Below are positions 21,436 to 33,300 of a stretch of 64,000 nucleotides of DNA, in pieces. Below the pieces are notes generated by a model. It ran no database searches. It was given only the letters and a program-made list of their open reading frames with translations, and was not told the origin of the DNA. Position numbers and translations under genes: made by a program. Position 1 is the first letter of the stretch. Every line of letters starts with the position of its first letter. This DNA comes from Steinernema hermaphroditum (lineage: Eukaryota; Nematoda; Chromadorea; Rhabditida; Steinernematidae): NCBI GenBank assembly GCA_030435675.1, contig CM059624.1:1698769-1762768 (forward strand), given 5' to 3'.

Positions 21436-22510
21436 ATGATGACTTTTAGAATTCCACGCGAAACGGTCACTGCGAACGAAAAATGCATCCTTCCAAGTTT
21501 GCAGCGATTTGTAGTCCGTAGACATCTTACAGTGTACATAGAGTGCACGGAGACCGCGTGGATAGACAATATGTGCTGCAAGCTTTATTCATTCCAATCA
21601 GTTCAGCTAGCGGGGGAGGCTTGCACGCATTCGTAGTCGTTCGCGCAAATTCGGTCCTGCCACGAATTTCTTGACCGTTCACTGCCGCTACTTTTCACGT
21701 ACACTTTTCCATCGATATGCGAATAATGATATAAAGCATTTTGTAAAACAATAACACACATCAAAGCACAAAAGACTTGAAAAAAGGACAGCATCTTGGA
21801 CCTGATTTTATAGTTTAAAGTATACTTAAATAGGGGCATCCCCCACCATTAAGAAAGTTTTTACCAAACGAATTCATAGAACTCATGAAAAATGGAACTC
21901 ACACAAAAAAAACTGTCTTCAAGCAGTATCACCGAGAGTATGGAGTGTCTTTCAGTTTCAAATACCAGCCACAATTTTAGAGATCCTCACCCAGATAAGA
22001 GTTCAAATCGGCGACGTCTCAATTTTGCGCGACGTCTTATCTAAGACGATCTGAGGTCGTTTGTCAGCGGAGTTGCGCGGCGCTCGCGTGCAAGGTCGCC
22101 CGTTAAGAGAGCCGCCCACCCATCTGGGCGCAAGTATCTCGCGCACTTCGTTCACCATTGGACATCTGGCCAAACAACTGTCTTCCGCATCTATCAAAGG
22201 AAACGGACAGAATGGCGACGAAAAGCGGTGATTAATCGTTCATCGATCATTACGATAATTGACAAATTAGCGGTTGCTAAGACGTATTTTTTTGGTTTGA
22301 CCGTTAGGGGAGCACAGGTGAGGGGCCAAAGGTGGGGAACGGGTACGCAGTTGCAAGCTTTATCTTGTTGCACCTTAGATTGTCTTAGATTGCATACGAC
22401 GCCTGCTGATAAGCGGGGACGTGGACGACCAGTGCACCACTCCACAGAAACATTTTCTGATGTCGACTCACCATCTGCTTCGTATTTAAATCCAAGTACG
22501 TTATCATCCC
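21436..22510. repeat. Dispersed repeat, longest copy
   Basis: The left half (about 21480-21700) is shared with 17360-17640 and 23180-23455. The right part (21698-22508) is shared with 15249-16082. This copy therefore joins two modules found separately elsewhere and is the best candidate for the full element. It contains GCGCAAATTCGGTCCTGC and the identical 64-codon frame on the minus strand (22197-22003). Confidence 0.88.
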
Positions 22511-23179
22511 TTTTAACGGAGACTACGAGACACGCAAGTAGATTATCTTAAATAATGCGTTCGATTGTAGTATATTCGTTACTCAAATCTCATCTTTTTA
22601 GATTATATCAACAAAAGAAGCACATCATCGATATTTCAACAACTATGACGATACAATATGCGATATACGTGGTTGATAAAGAGATATAAAAGTTCAGTTG
22701 GATGTAACAGTCATCGATGTTTTTCCAGAAAAAGTAACGCTTTATAGGCGTTTCTTTTTTTGAGATTTCACTTTGCTATGAACCCTTGAACCCGTGAACA
22801 GTTCGACTTTCATTATTGATAAAGTTCTCTTGCACTACTTTCGAGTTCGAGAAATGTATCCTGTGCCATTTCAAGCTTGTGCCCTTGAGACTTGTGTATA
22901 AAATGTATAAATGTGAACACTGTGCTTCCTTTCATCTAACGTATAACTTGAGCTGTTGTGAGATTTATAATCACACATTTGCTTTGTTTGTAATCCGATC
23001 TTTCGATTCGATTCTGTACATGAAAACCCTATGAATTGTAGTTATTATGCATTCACTCTGAAGTCACTGATCAGATCGAATAAAATGTCTTGGAATGGGA
23101 TGTACACGCACGTTTTGTACTTCTGGCAAATCGCTGAATTCTCGCTGCTCTCCTTCATGAATGCAATTCTCAAAATACA
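22511..23179. other. AT-rich spacer, nothing recognised
   Basis: The sequence is AT-rich without an exon I can support. A 72-codon plus-strand frame at 22816-23034 is Cys/Phe-rich but has no recognisable similarity. Confidence 0.4.
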
Positions 23180-23455
23180 GCCGTACAACGAAAATTAGTC
23201 CATTAGACAAAAGTGCCTACAAAAGGCGGAATTTTCTTCCAAATTTGCACCGATTTGTAGGTGCCTATTCTGCAGACATCTTATAGTGTAGATAGAGTGC
23301 ATCGAGACTGTGTGGATAGACGATAGTGTTGCAAGCTTTATCTATTTAGGTCAGTTCAGCTCGCGAGGAGGTCGGCTGCACGCATTCGCTTTCGTTCGCG
23401 CAAATTCGGTCCTGCCGCGAATTTCTTGACCGTTCACTGCCACTCACAGTATATT
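23180..23455. repeat. Dispersed repeat, left-module copy
   Basis: This copy matches 21480-21700 through ATTTGTAG, GACATCTTA, AGAGTGCA, GTGTGGATAGAC, GCAAGCTTTAT and CGCGAATTTCTTGACCGTTC. The right module is missing. Confidence 0.85.
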
Positions 23456-23756
23456 TACGTTTGTGATTTGAACGCCCTTTGTTCGCGCCTGTTAGATTAC
23501 GCTTCCAAAACGTGCACTGCTGCCATGGACATTTGTAAAGTCCACCTGTTTATTCCTCTCGCCACGTCACCTGATTGCTCATCCTCGTGCTGGGCACTTC
23601 ACTTTCCTCTTCTGTGCATGATTCCTCGCATTCGTGTGGCGCTGTTGGCGCATCGCTTCGAAACGTGATCGTGATGATTTCTGTCAGCATTTTATTTATC
23701 ACTAGTTGTTTCAGTCGAATTGTTGTTGATCAGACAGACTAAACCTCTGTTTATGA

Positions 23757-26700
23757 ATGTCGTCTGTTCACTACAAATTTCGCTCGTCGCTCGAGTCGAA
23801 GACCCACACGTTCGATGGGCTGCACATCTCGGTCGCCGAGTTGAAGAAGGCGATCTACAGCAAAGAGGGACTTCGCGAGGAGTCGTTTGAGCTCGTATTG
23901 TCGAATGCTCACACCAAGCGCACGTACTCGGAAGCAAACGAGCTCATCCCGCGCAACTCGTCGGTGGTTGTACAGCGAATGCCCCGAGAAAATGCTGTAA
24001 AAAATCCTAAGATTCAGTAAGCCGTTTGTAAATACTGTAAAAGCTGATTTCACTATTTCAGAGACACGAGTACTTCGGGTATAATTCAAAGCAGCACCGG
24101 ACCAGGATTGTTTGACGGACCGGGGCACATTGGAAAGGTAGCTTTGCGAAGAATTCTGTAACATTACTGATCTTATTTATTTATAGGAAGAGTACGAAAA
24201 GATGACAGAGGAAGAGCGCATACAGCATATGAAAAACGTCTCGTCATTCAAGTATCAACCTGCAAAGTAAGGAGCAGTAGTTTTCTTGCAACATCTGATT
24301 TGTTTCTTTTTCAGCTACAAGAAGCAGTCACACATTATGTCCCAGGACATTCCGCCTCCACCCACCTATGTCTGCAATCGGTGCAATCAGACTGGCCACT
24401 GGTACACTCACTGTCCAATGGTACGTTACTTCTACCTTATGATCTTGCGTACTTATGCAGAGTATATCAATAAAAGATTTTGTTGTGTACCGGTGGGGGC
24501 AATCAGTTGATTTGTGTGTGGGGGATTATTTGTTCTGCAAGCATTTCAACCGCTCTTTCAAATGGGTCGATTCGAAATGCTTTGTCCAAAGTAAAGTCTA
24601 AATTTAAATCGTTGTCACACTCTGCAGAAGCATGCATGCGGTTACATGTCACTTTATTCAGCAGATCTTGTAACAGTTTCATTTCAGTTAAATACGAAAC
24701 GAACCACTGGAATTCCAATGGAAGAACTCATGGAGACAACAGAGGATGATCCTCAGGCCATGCTGCACCCCTCTGGAAAATATGTAATTCCGATCATGCA
24801 CCATCGCGCTCGTCTTGCAAAGCAGAAAAAAGACGCGGCAGAGCCAGAGACTCAGGAGATACAAATTCCTCCTCAACTGATCTGTCCGCTGTGCAATAAA
24901 CTCTTCAGTGAAGCCGTCGTGATGGTGTGCTGTGGAAACAGCTTCTGCGGACCGTGTGTCCAACAGCAACTGCTTGATTCTGACTCACGTGAGTGCCCCG
25001 GTGAAGGCTGCAGTGAACAGGACGTCAATGCCGAGAAGCTTGTGCCGAATGTGAACCTCCGAAAATTGGTCGCGCAGCACCTGCTGTCCAAGAGCGACGC
25101 TGGAAGTGGAACCAATGGTCAAGGTTCTGCATCACCGTCACTGGCTACAACGGGAAGTGCAATCAAACCGGATGTCCAGCCGACAGCCCAAGAACCAGAG
25201 TCATCATCGGCATCAGTGTCTCCGACGCCGGAGCCTACTCGAAGCCCAAGCCCAGTGCGTGACAGTGATCGAGCTCCCAGCCCTGACAAGGAGAAGCCGC
25301 AGCGCCGCTCCAAATCCCGCAGCAAATCTCCAGTTCGTCGTGACCCCGTCAATCTGTCAGTGGCACCTCCGATGTTCATGCCGCCCATGCACATACCGCC
25401 GCCGATGACATTCCCGCCGGCCCCTCAGATTCCTGCAATGCCACCCGGAAGCAACCACGCTTACGCTGGATACGGCCCGCAATCAATGGCTATGGGACCG
25501 CCGGGTATCGGATATGGACATCCACATCCAAGACCGCTCATGAACCCGTATGCTCCGCCACCTGGAATTGGCTATCCGATACCCGGAATGCCCTCTGCAT
25601 TCCCAGATAACCACGGATATGCCGGCGGTCTGCACCCATCAATGCGCCGTCCTCACGATTACGGAGATCGTCATCGCGACAGTCGTAGACGCAGAAGCCG
25701 AAGTCGCAGCCGCAGCAGGAGTCGCTCTCGCAGCAGAAGCCGCGACCGCAGTCGTCGTCGTGACCGAAGCTCTGAACGACGACGTGACGACCGGGACCGC
25801 GATCGCCGCCGCGACGACCGTGAACGTGAACGTCGCCGTGAGAAGGAACGCAAAGAAGATCGCGAGCGGGAAGAACGCCGAAAGCGCGAGAAGGAAAGGG
25901 ACCGGGAACGTGAGAGAGACCGGGACCGTTCAAAGCGCGACCGCGACGAAAAGAAGCAACGGGAGGAGCGCGATGCTCTCAGCGACGATGATGAAGTCGA
26001 GGATGAGAAGCTTATTGAGAAGATCATTGAAGAGACGAAGAACGTCCAGACAGCTCACGAAGAGATTCAGAAGCTGGATGAAAGCGAAGCTGCCGAGCCC
26101 GAGAATCCGCCTGCAGCTGTCGAGGAACAGAAGACCGAAGAGAGCACGACAGCTCCCTCATCACTGGAGGATAGTAAGTCGGAAGAATTGGATGCCAAGC
26201 ATGATGAGGAAGAGGAGAAACCTCACAAGAAGGAGCGCGACGATGAGTCCAGACATGAGAAGGATCATAGTGAAGATCACGACGGTGAAGCACGGACACA
26301 TGAGAAGGAGAAGGACCGCGAAGACCGTGATCGCTCCAAGCGCGACCGCGACGACAAAGAAAAGGAAAAGAAGCATAAGAAGCACAAGAAAGGCAAGCAC
26401 GGCGATGAGACGAAAGAAGAGCGCCATGAGCGACGCCGCCAGGAGAAGGAATCCAAGGATTCGAAAGAAAAGGAGAAGGACTCCAAAGAAAAGGAGACAA
26501 AGGAGAAGAGCTCCAGGAATAAGGATCCCAGCTCCAAAGACAAGGAGTCTAGCTCCAAGGATAAGGACTCTAGCTCCAAGGAAAAGGACTCCAGCTCTAA
26601 GGACAAGGACTCTGAGCGGCCAAAAACGGACAAGGACAGACATTCGAAGTCCGACAAGGAGCGTGAGGTCAAACGTGAGCACCGAGCGCGAACCGAATCT

Positions 26701-27248
26701 GAAAAGGACAAGCAACCGGAAGTAGAGAAGGAAAAGGAGCGGGAGCGGGATCGCGAACGCGATCACAAACGTGAAAAGGATCATAAGGAGAAGGAGGAGC
26801 GCGAGCGAGAGGAGCGGAAACGCGAGAAGGAGAAGGACCGCGAAGGCGATCGTGATCGGAAGCGGGACCGCGATGACAAGGATAAGGAGAAAGAAAAGAA
26901 GGAGAAGAAGCATAAGAAACACAAGAAGAACAAGCATGGTGACGAAACGAAGGAGGAACGCCGTGAGCGACGCCGCCAGGAGAAAGAATCGAAGGAGAAG
27001 GATTCCAAGAAAGACTCCAAGGAAGCGCGCAGATCCAAGGAGAGGGAACATCAGCCTGAATCGGACAGGGACAGAAAGAAGACAACGGTACGTTCTTCCT
27101 CCTCGAATGCTTGTCTAATCCGTGTTTTTTTCAGAAACGCACACATGACAAGATATCCGTGGATTCGGTGTTTGATAAATCGGGTAAAGACGTTCCAAAA
27201 AGTGGTTTTGTGAATAAAAAGATAAAGATGGTTTTGCTGGATCGCTGA
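23757..27248 (+). CDS. rbpl-1: RBBP6-type RING E3 ligase / pre-mRNA 3' processing factor
   Basis: RBBP6 proteins are nuclear ubiquitin ligases that also act in mRNA 3' end formation (yeast Mpe1). The exons are 23757-24016, 24062-24137, 24187-24266, 24315-24420, 24688-27087 and 27135-27248, giving 1011 aa. The DWNN ubiquitin-like domain covers about residues 3-77 (SVHYKFRSS...VVVQRMP). The CCHC zinc knuckle has Cys159, Cys162, His167 and Cys172. The RING/U-box starts at Cys240 (ICPLC...CCGNSFCGPCV). A Pro/Met/Gly-rich segment and an RS stretch (about 490-530) follow, then about 400 residues of Lys/Glu/Arg/Asp/Ser repeats that include two copies of a KKHKKxKHGDETKEER module. The tail is conserved-looking (KRTHDKISVDSVFDKSGKD). 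The low-complexity 3' half makes long shadow frames on both strands. AATAAA lies at about 27314. Confidence 0.95.
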
Positions 27249-27599
27249 TCCTGTATTTATAGATCTTTCCGTTTATTATATTTGTTGTTACTGAATTGTT
27301 GCGATGATCCTCAAATAAAACCCTTATTGTCCGTTGAAAGGTTTCCGCTGTCCGCACACAAGCAGGTTTCCGCACTGGCATTTACCTTCATCGTTTACTG
27401 GCGAGCGGGTGTGGGAGGAGTAGAAACGCTTGACAGGGATAGTACCGTAATCTCGCGCGCGCTCCTCAGGGCGGTCGTTGTCGAGTGCGTGCTTTGACTC
27501 CTCCGAAGCTTTGTGGGAGAGGGGCGTTCCTTGACGGGATGAGGACCCCGTTTGGACTTTTCTTGTCAGAGGCGGGAGAGGTCTTCGACTGCGTCGTGG

Positions 27600-27990
27600 A
27601 ACGGCGTATCTCGACGGGAGAAAGAACCGAGGATGTTGGCCCTCCGGTGAATCGAGCCTTGCGTCTTCTCCCTGTGGAGTTCCTCGACGGCTTCTGGCTC
27701 CTCTTCCACTTGGAAAAACACCCCAAAATGTTTCGTTCTCTCCAGGGTTTGTAGGTCTAAACATCCTTCTTCATCCTTCGGTGGAGGGAGGGGCAGGCCT
27801 GGCCGCCTTCGATTTCGTCTCCTTGAGGCTGTTGACCTTCCGGTGGATTGAGTACTGCGCCTTCTCCCCCGAGGGCTTCTGGCGCCTCTTCCACTTGGGA
27901 AAACACCCCGAAATGTTTCGTTCTCTCCAGGGAACGGTCGAAGAGGACGAAATCTGAATTCCCATACTGGAAAAACGTTTGTAGATCTGA
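27600..27990. repeat. Tandem duplicated segment of about 200 bp
   Basis: Two units share CCTTCCGGTG/CCCTCCGGTG, GGCTTCTGGC, CCTCTTCCACTTGG, AAAACACCCC, AAATGTTTCGTTCTCTCC and a GTTTGTAG...CATCCTTCTT tail (about 27630-27775 and 27832-28005). All three minus-strand frames are largely open across the units (for example ERTKHFGVF followed by QVEEEPEA). The segment may be a decaying coding repeat, but no start, splice structure or domain was established. Confidence 0.65.
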
Positions 27991-28005
27991 ACATCCTTCT
28001 TGCCG

Positions 28006-28904
28006 AAGGTCTGAATTAGTCAAGGAAATGGACGATTTTGGACATCCGTCCAGAGAACTTCTATCACACGAGAAACACCTTCTGACGATTCTTTCACCGT
28101 ATGGAGCTGTGGGCGTTTTGGGAACGACGGTTCCAAGTCGAAAAAGTAAATAAATATTTTCGAATTGGATCAGACCACCCTTTCGGAGCTCTTTGGAATT
28201 GTGTGGATGTGTACAATAAATGATTTTAACTGATAGTCAAAAAGGATAACAAGCGTAAAGACAGCAACACTGACAGATAGATAAAGATGAACACTGTTTT
28301 TCATTAAGTTATGAATAGGGCAACCTTGAGCCGATGAGGTAAGGCAAATTCCATGCGGATTGGGATGAAATTCCGCTTGAAGGTGTCCAGTGGTGATTGA
28401 GCCGCCCCTCGTGCTCCAAAAACTCAAAAGAACGAACGAGTATTCTGATCTTTCCGCATCACCAGTGAAAGACGAAAAGTTAAAAGCCGAACTCGAACCG
28501 AAGCCCGCTCACCATGCACTCCACTACACCATCTTTGTTTGAAATGCTAAAATAGAAGACAAGACCGAGATGAAAGGAAGTGGGCCCTCCTTCTGCTGCT
28601 TGAGCGACGTAACGACATGGTTTTTTTAAATATCGATCGGCGACGCTGACCCAAGTGTACAGATCGATGACCAGCCGAAAGCGTTCGTTTTCTGAACGGC
28701 GATTGATCTCTCTGTCGACAAATGCCGAGCTTTTTCTTCAAAACCAGGTGCTTAATTGTAATGATTGACTGTGATGAGCTAGTATATCCTGTTTCTATGT
28801 ATATGGATATCGTTCATGTGAAGGCCGATTTCAAACATTACGGTAAATAAACCAATCTGTGATTTTCCAAAGATTTCTTTCTAGAGAACCTTTAGACATG
28901 ACAT
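28006..28904. other. Spacer, nothing recognised
   Basis: No exon or RNA gene was found. An acceptor-like TTTCTAG lies at about 28884, just ahead of the BEL/Pao-like relic. Confidence 0.4.
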
Positions 28905-29273
28905 CCATACGAGAAGAACGACGACGCCGCCTGGAACCTCTTCCTGAAGAACGTTAACTTTCACAACGGCCTGTACTACGTTTCATCCCCCACAAGGATT
29001 CCGTCATCCCTCCAACAACTAGTCTCCATGAGAAACTCCTTCCAGAGGAAGAACAAGGCCGAAATTGGAGACATCATCATGAAGATCGTCGGAGAATGGC
29101 TTCAAAACGACTACATCAAGAAGGTCCCTTTCGGAGTTCGGCCAAATGGTCACCACCCGAACCACGTCGACGACAAGTTGTCATTCACAGCGATATTGAT
29201 AAAAAAGTGCAACAGCGATATTGCACTACGACTCGACCAAAACTCTTTCAGGAGACATTGTAGACTCGAATAA
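28905..29273 (+). pseudogene. BEL/Pao-like retroelement relic
   Basis: One frame reads DDAAWNLFLKNVNFHNGLYY, then VSSPTRIPSSLQQLVSMRNS, then a segment ending VGEWLQNDYIKKVP. This matches the layout just upstream of the RT palm in BEL/Pao polyproteins (D..F...V.F..G.Y.V.LP, then GYIE.VP). The expected HHPV...VFDASA follow-on is present only as a degraded HHPNHVDDK. A stop codon precedes the frame and the RT core is missing, so this is a fossil fragment. Confidence 0.6.
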
Positions 29274-30529
29274 AGGTGAGCACAGTTGATTCGTAATTCA
29301 CTCTAACGGTGAGTCCCCATTATTTTAAAGGCGCCGATGAATTGAATCAGACCGGATTATAAATATCGTCCTTGCCTAAGAAACCATCGATTTGTTGATG
29401 AATGCTATTCAATTTTTGGTAGGTTCTTGTATTTGTACGATCAGTGATGAGGTGACACAACACAAACCAGTTCTTGTCAACCCATTCAATCATCATCTTC
29501 TCGTCATCACAATTCAGGGCATAAAGCCGTTGTGGTCGTCTCCTGTGAGATTTAAGATGTGAGATTCATTTTAGGCACAGGCCTGTGCGAGTCAGGCACT
29601 TCTATGGGTTTCGACCACCCTTTGGGATTTGGACCATCACGTAGATTTGGACCGTCCTCTGTGGAACGGGATTAGCGTAGCTATTATCTTATTCGTGACA
29701 AAAAGGTAGCATAAGACAAACAGATAGAACTAAAATGTGACCGTCATGTGGTAATCGCGTGGGGGTTCGCAAAAATCGGCCCGGTGGTGAGTGGCACACT
29801 AACAGAGGTGGGCAACGGCTGAGCCGTATATCGGTATCGGTCGTTCAAGAGGTTGGCCAGCCGACTCAGTTTCAAGCAATCCGTCAACCGATTGAAGGAT
29901 CCACACGGCATACGTTTCCAATCTATGGGGGATGGTCTAAATCCGGCTCACATCTAATCCCAGCTCATTCCTAAAGGGGCGGTAAGCAAGGAGGGAGAGT
30001 CCAGAAAAAGGTTGAAACGGTATTCTTTCTTTTGAAATATTCGAAATATGGAGTAAACATACATCCCCTAATTTTAACGATATTAGCACCCTCACTGTAT
30101 GATGATTCAGATTTACGGCGATGGAAGCGAAACCATTATGTTGATGATCTCGTGGACGGACTTATAAAGCCTATGAACATCAGTGTTGTTGTTCGATCCT
30201 TTCTGTATGAAGATCACTTTGTAAAATATCCTTTCCACATATCTATTTCGTCTAAACGCCCACTTTTGTAAGAGATATAATTCCCCAATGTATACAATAA
30301 ATTCATTTGCAGCAACGAACAGTAACACTAGTTGAAAGTTGAAATGAGTTTGGGGAACAGTGGACGGACGGTGGACCCACCTAACTCTTATCGTTTGCGA
30401 TTGGGTCACACAGAGAAGTTTGCTGATCGAATTTGCGAAGCGTTGGTGTTGAAATGAATTGCTTTTAAAAATAGATGCAAGGAACTTTAGCCGACCCGAA
30501 AAAAGATTGACCAAACCGAGCAGACTTAA
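29274..30529. other. Spacer with no supported gene
   Basis: A plus-strand frame at 30032-30271 (LRRWKRNHYVDDLVDG...) and an overlapping 133-codon minus-strand frame at 30514-30113 are open, but neither can be assigned. Motifs such as CAATCCGTCAACCGATTGAA at about 29877 look like old repeat debris. Confidence 0.35.
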
Positions 30530-30745
30530 AACAGACTTACTGTCCTCCTCGGGAGACGCGTGGCTTTGACTTTCGGCTTTCGCATAACGGAGGTAGGCCT
30601 TGTTCTCGTCGTAGAGTGCGTTGGCTTGCGGGTGGCAGAAGTATGTAGGCCTGGTACTCTTCGTAGGGCGCGTAGGGTCGGCTAAAGTTTACTTGCGCCA
30701 GATACAGCGTCGAAGTGAATTCTCCAAGGTCCATACGGGATGTTA
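30530..30745 (-). pseudogene. Decayed exon of unknown protein
   Basis: On the minus strand a frame with RPYAPYEEYQAY is followed, in a different frame, by QANALYDENKAYLRYAKAES, and then a good donor GGACA|GTAAGT. The two Tyr/Glu-rich pieces look like diverged copies of one motif separated by a frameshift. This suggests an exon, or exon relic, of a Tyr-rich protein. No neighbouring exon was found. Confidence 0.35.
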
Positions 30746-31151
30746 CGTCTGTGTACGGTTGAATCCTGAAGATCCTGAAGATATTCTAGAACGGTGATGT
30801 CGCCATAGAACGTAACCAAAGCAGAAGAAGAAAGCCACAGTCGATTTCGGTCCCATCAAGAGCAGCTTCTCCGATTTTTCCGAAGTTTTAGCGATGCTTC
30901 CGCCTTTCGCGGTGAAAGTGTGTGTGAAAGCAGTCTAACAGACGTTCATTTACCCCTTACTCTTCGACTCATGGTCCCGCATCAGTAGGCCTATTTGACC
31001 CATAGGTAGACACAGCTTCGATGGCACTGAATACATGGCTGATGATGCATGTCCATATCCATAAATTACATGTTAAATCCTCATTACTTTTGCTTTATTG
31101 CCACATCACATTGCTCAATATGTACCACAAGAAAGATGGAAGTCACTTCCT

Positions 31152-33300
31152 TTACGACGCGAATCCTCCACAGGGATAGTCACTCTCTTCACCAGAGTCC
31201 ACTCCGCCGGTTCCACCATAACTCTGCCCGTCCAGCTGATTCTCCGCGTAATAGTTCCTCAGATACAGCGGCACATGGAACTGCAAGAGGTCGAGATATT
31301 TCACAAACTCATCCGCGTCGATTTGTTTCATGATTCCGTGATCGGTGTAGAAAAACGAGTAGATCTGGCCCTTCCTACCGGCTCGGCCCGTTCGACCGAT
31401 TCTGTGGAAGAAACGGCTGAACTGATCCCTGGGCGGCAGGTGGTAGTTGATGACGACGTCGATGTCCCAGTCGATTCCGGCGCACATCACGTCCGTCGAG
31501 ATGAGGATTCGACTCTGGCCGGACGTGAAACGCCGAGCTAAGGCTTCTTTGCTTTTCGCGGAGAATTTTCTGAAGGAAGACTCATTGAGACGTGTCTGAG
31601 AAGGCCACGCAACTTACGCTGAGAAAGGAAAAGCCGGAAAACCGAAAGATGTAAGCCAGAAGGCGAGAATATCGCAAATGTCTCTCCGATTCGTGAAGAT
31701 CAGAACGCTCGGCATCACACCGCCATGTTCGTTCTCGATGTGACGAAGCATCTCGACGATGGCCGTTTTGCCCTCCTTCGGATGGAGAATGAGCGTCTTA
31801 TGATCGATGGTGTCCGGGACAGGGCTACTGTCGAAGACTTGAAAGTGGTCGTCGCCCATGAACTCGACGAACTCATCGGATAAGGTGGCACTGAAGACGT
31901 AGAGCCGAGAGTCAGGCTTCGAATGTTGGACCTGTGTCAGCGCGGCGTTTATGGATTCTTCCTGGGTGTCGCCATTGAAGCGATCGGCTTCGTCGATGAC
32001 GGTGAAGGCAACGTGGTTCAGTTGGAGCTGAAATGAGGGTCGTAATGCAGTGAAATGAGGGGTGAGGTTATGATTAGTTTCAATTCACTCACTCATATCC
32101 CCGAGCATGTATCGATTGAAAGGAGGCAGAACTCTACATCACCCCTGGAGGAACCGGTGATATAATGAACATAGACGAACAGAGAAGGCAACCAAGAGCA
32201 CCCTTTTTCTCTGTTCGTTTTTAGGGTGTTTCCCTGAGGATCGGGTCAGTTTTTGAAACAGATCAAACCCTAGGTGTTGAGAGATTGCAAAAGAGCAGAG
32301 TGGACTTCAAAGATATGACTTGTGATGACTGTTCGCCTGCGCTCTCTTATCCCGGTCCTTCTGGCGAACCCAGGAATGTACGAGGTCCCCATCGTAGCTT
32401 CTTTCTATACAGATAAAGCCCTACAATCTAGTCCCTCCGGCATGGCGAACCCAAGGAAATGCTGACTTAACCCACTGTTCCCCATCTCTACCCTTACGTT
32501 ATGTAATACAGCCTTAGCTTACCAAAGGGTACTCCCTCGTGGCCGTGTCCAACGCCCAGTCAATTCCACCACCAGTCGTCACGTAGACATCGCATCCACC
32601 CTTCAAGCTGAACTTTTCAACGCTCGATGCCACCTTGATTTGTGTGCCGTGAGCTAAACGCTGTGCGTAGTTGCAGATCTGCTTGACAAGCTGTTGGCTA
32701 GGAGCGAAGACAAGCGCGAATGGAGCGTTTCTTGGTCTGAACGTTTTCTCCCTTCTGTATGCGTTCTTGAGTTCGTTGATCTTTTGGAGTAGGGGAACGA
32801 GGAATGCAAACGTCTTGCCACAGCCTGTTTGGGCTCGGGTTAGCAGATGATGACCTGAAAGAGAAGGCTGGATGAGATGTGATTGGCACGGGTTACATAC
32901 GAGGCTTGTGAAGCATTAGGAACCAAGTAGCTTTCTGCACTGCCGTTAGCTCCTTGCAGCCGAGCGCTTTGAAGTTCCTGGCGATGCTGGGAGCGAAGCT
33001 GTAGTCGTCGATGCTGTGGATGAAGCCTGCTTCACCGTCGCCACCACTTATATGGATCCTCGAGATGTCGGTGAGTTGATCGAAGTTGGGGCCAGTTTGA
33101 GTGGGCTGCGTGTCCCATACGCCTCCATAAAAGCCTCTTTTGGGATCTTCATCTTCACTGATGACTCCTTGCATGTTCGGATTCTCAGTAGGAGCCTCTT
33201 CATCTGACACTTGAGGACGCTCGTCCTCCTCGTCGCTGAATACAGAGTGCTCGGACTCCGTATCGCTCGAATCAGAGAAGTACTTCTGCTTCATGTCCAT
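31152..33300 (-). CDS. DEAD-box RNA helicase, divergent DDX3/Vasa-like
   Basis: This is an ATP-dependent RNA helicase. The minus-strand exons are 33300-32901, 32854-32523, 32027-31618 and 31569-31152, giving 519 aa. The N-terminus is acidic and Ser-rich (DSSDTESEHSVFSDEEDE). Motif I is AQTGCGKT (141-148), motif II DEAD (256-259), motif III SAT (290-292), motif IV-like VLIFTNRRD, motif V STDVMCAGIDW and motif VI HRIGRTGRAG. The Q-motif region reads ELTAVQKATW where most family members have PTPIQ, and motif V lacks the usual ARGLD. ATPase residues are intact, so it is probably active but divergent. The C-terminus is short and ends in Gly-rich GGTGGVDSGEE. The order of motifs fits the DDX3/PL10/Vasa branch, but orthology is not certain. 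It is divergent from the gene at 34621. Confidence 0.9.

Noticed and set aside
26161..27051. Long minus-strand frame (296 codons, Leu/Phe-rich) and a long plus-strand alternative frame (25550-26725) opposite or overlapping the RBBP6 gene
   Set aside because: They mirror the Lys/Glu/Arg repeats of the RBBP6 C-terminus. The main frame has the DWNN, zinc knuckle and RING domains and consistent splicing; the others are composition shadows.
30032..30271. Possible ligand-gated channel or reverse transcriptase exon (HYVDDLVDG, LIKPMNISVVVRSF)
   Set aside because: YVDD could suggest a reverse transcriptase and the following residues a Cys-loop receptor, but the surrounding motifs of neither family are present. 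Probably chance.
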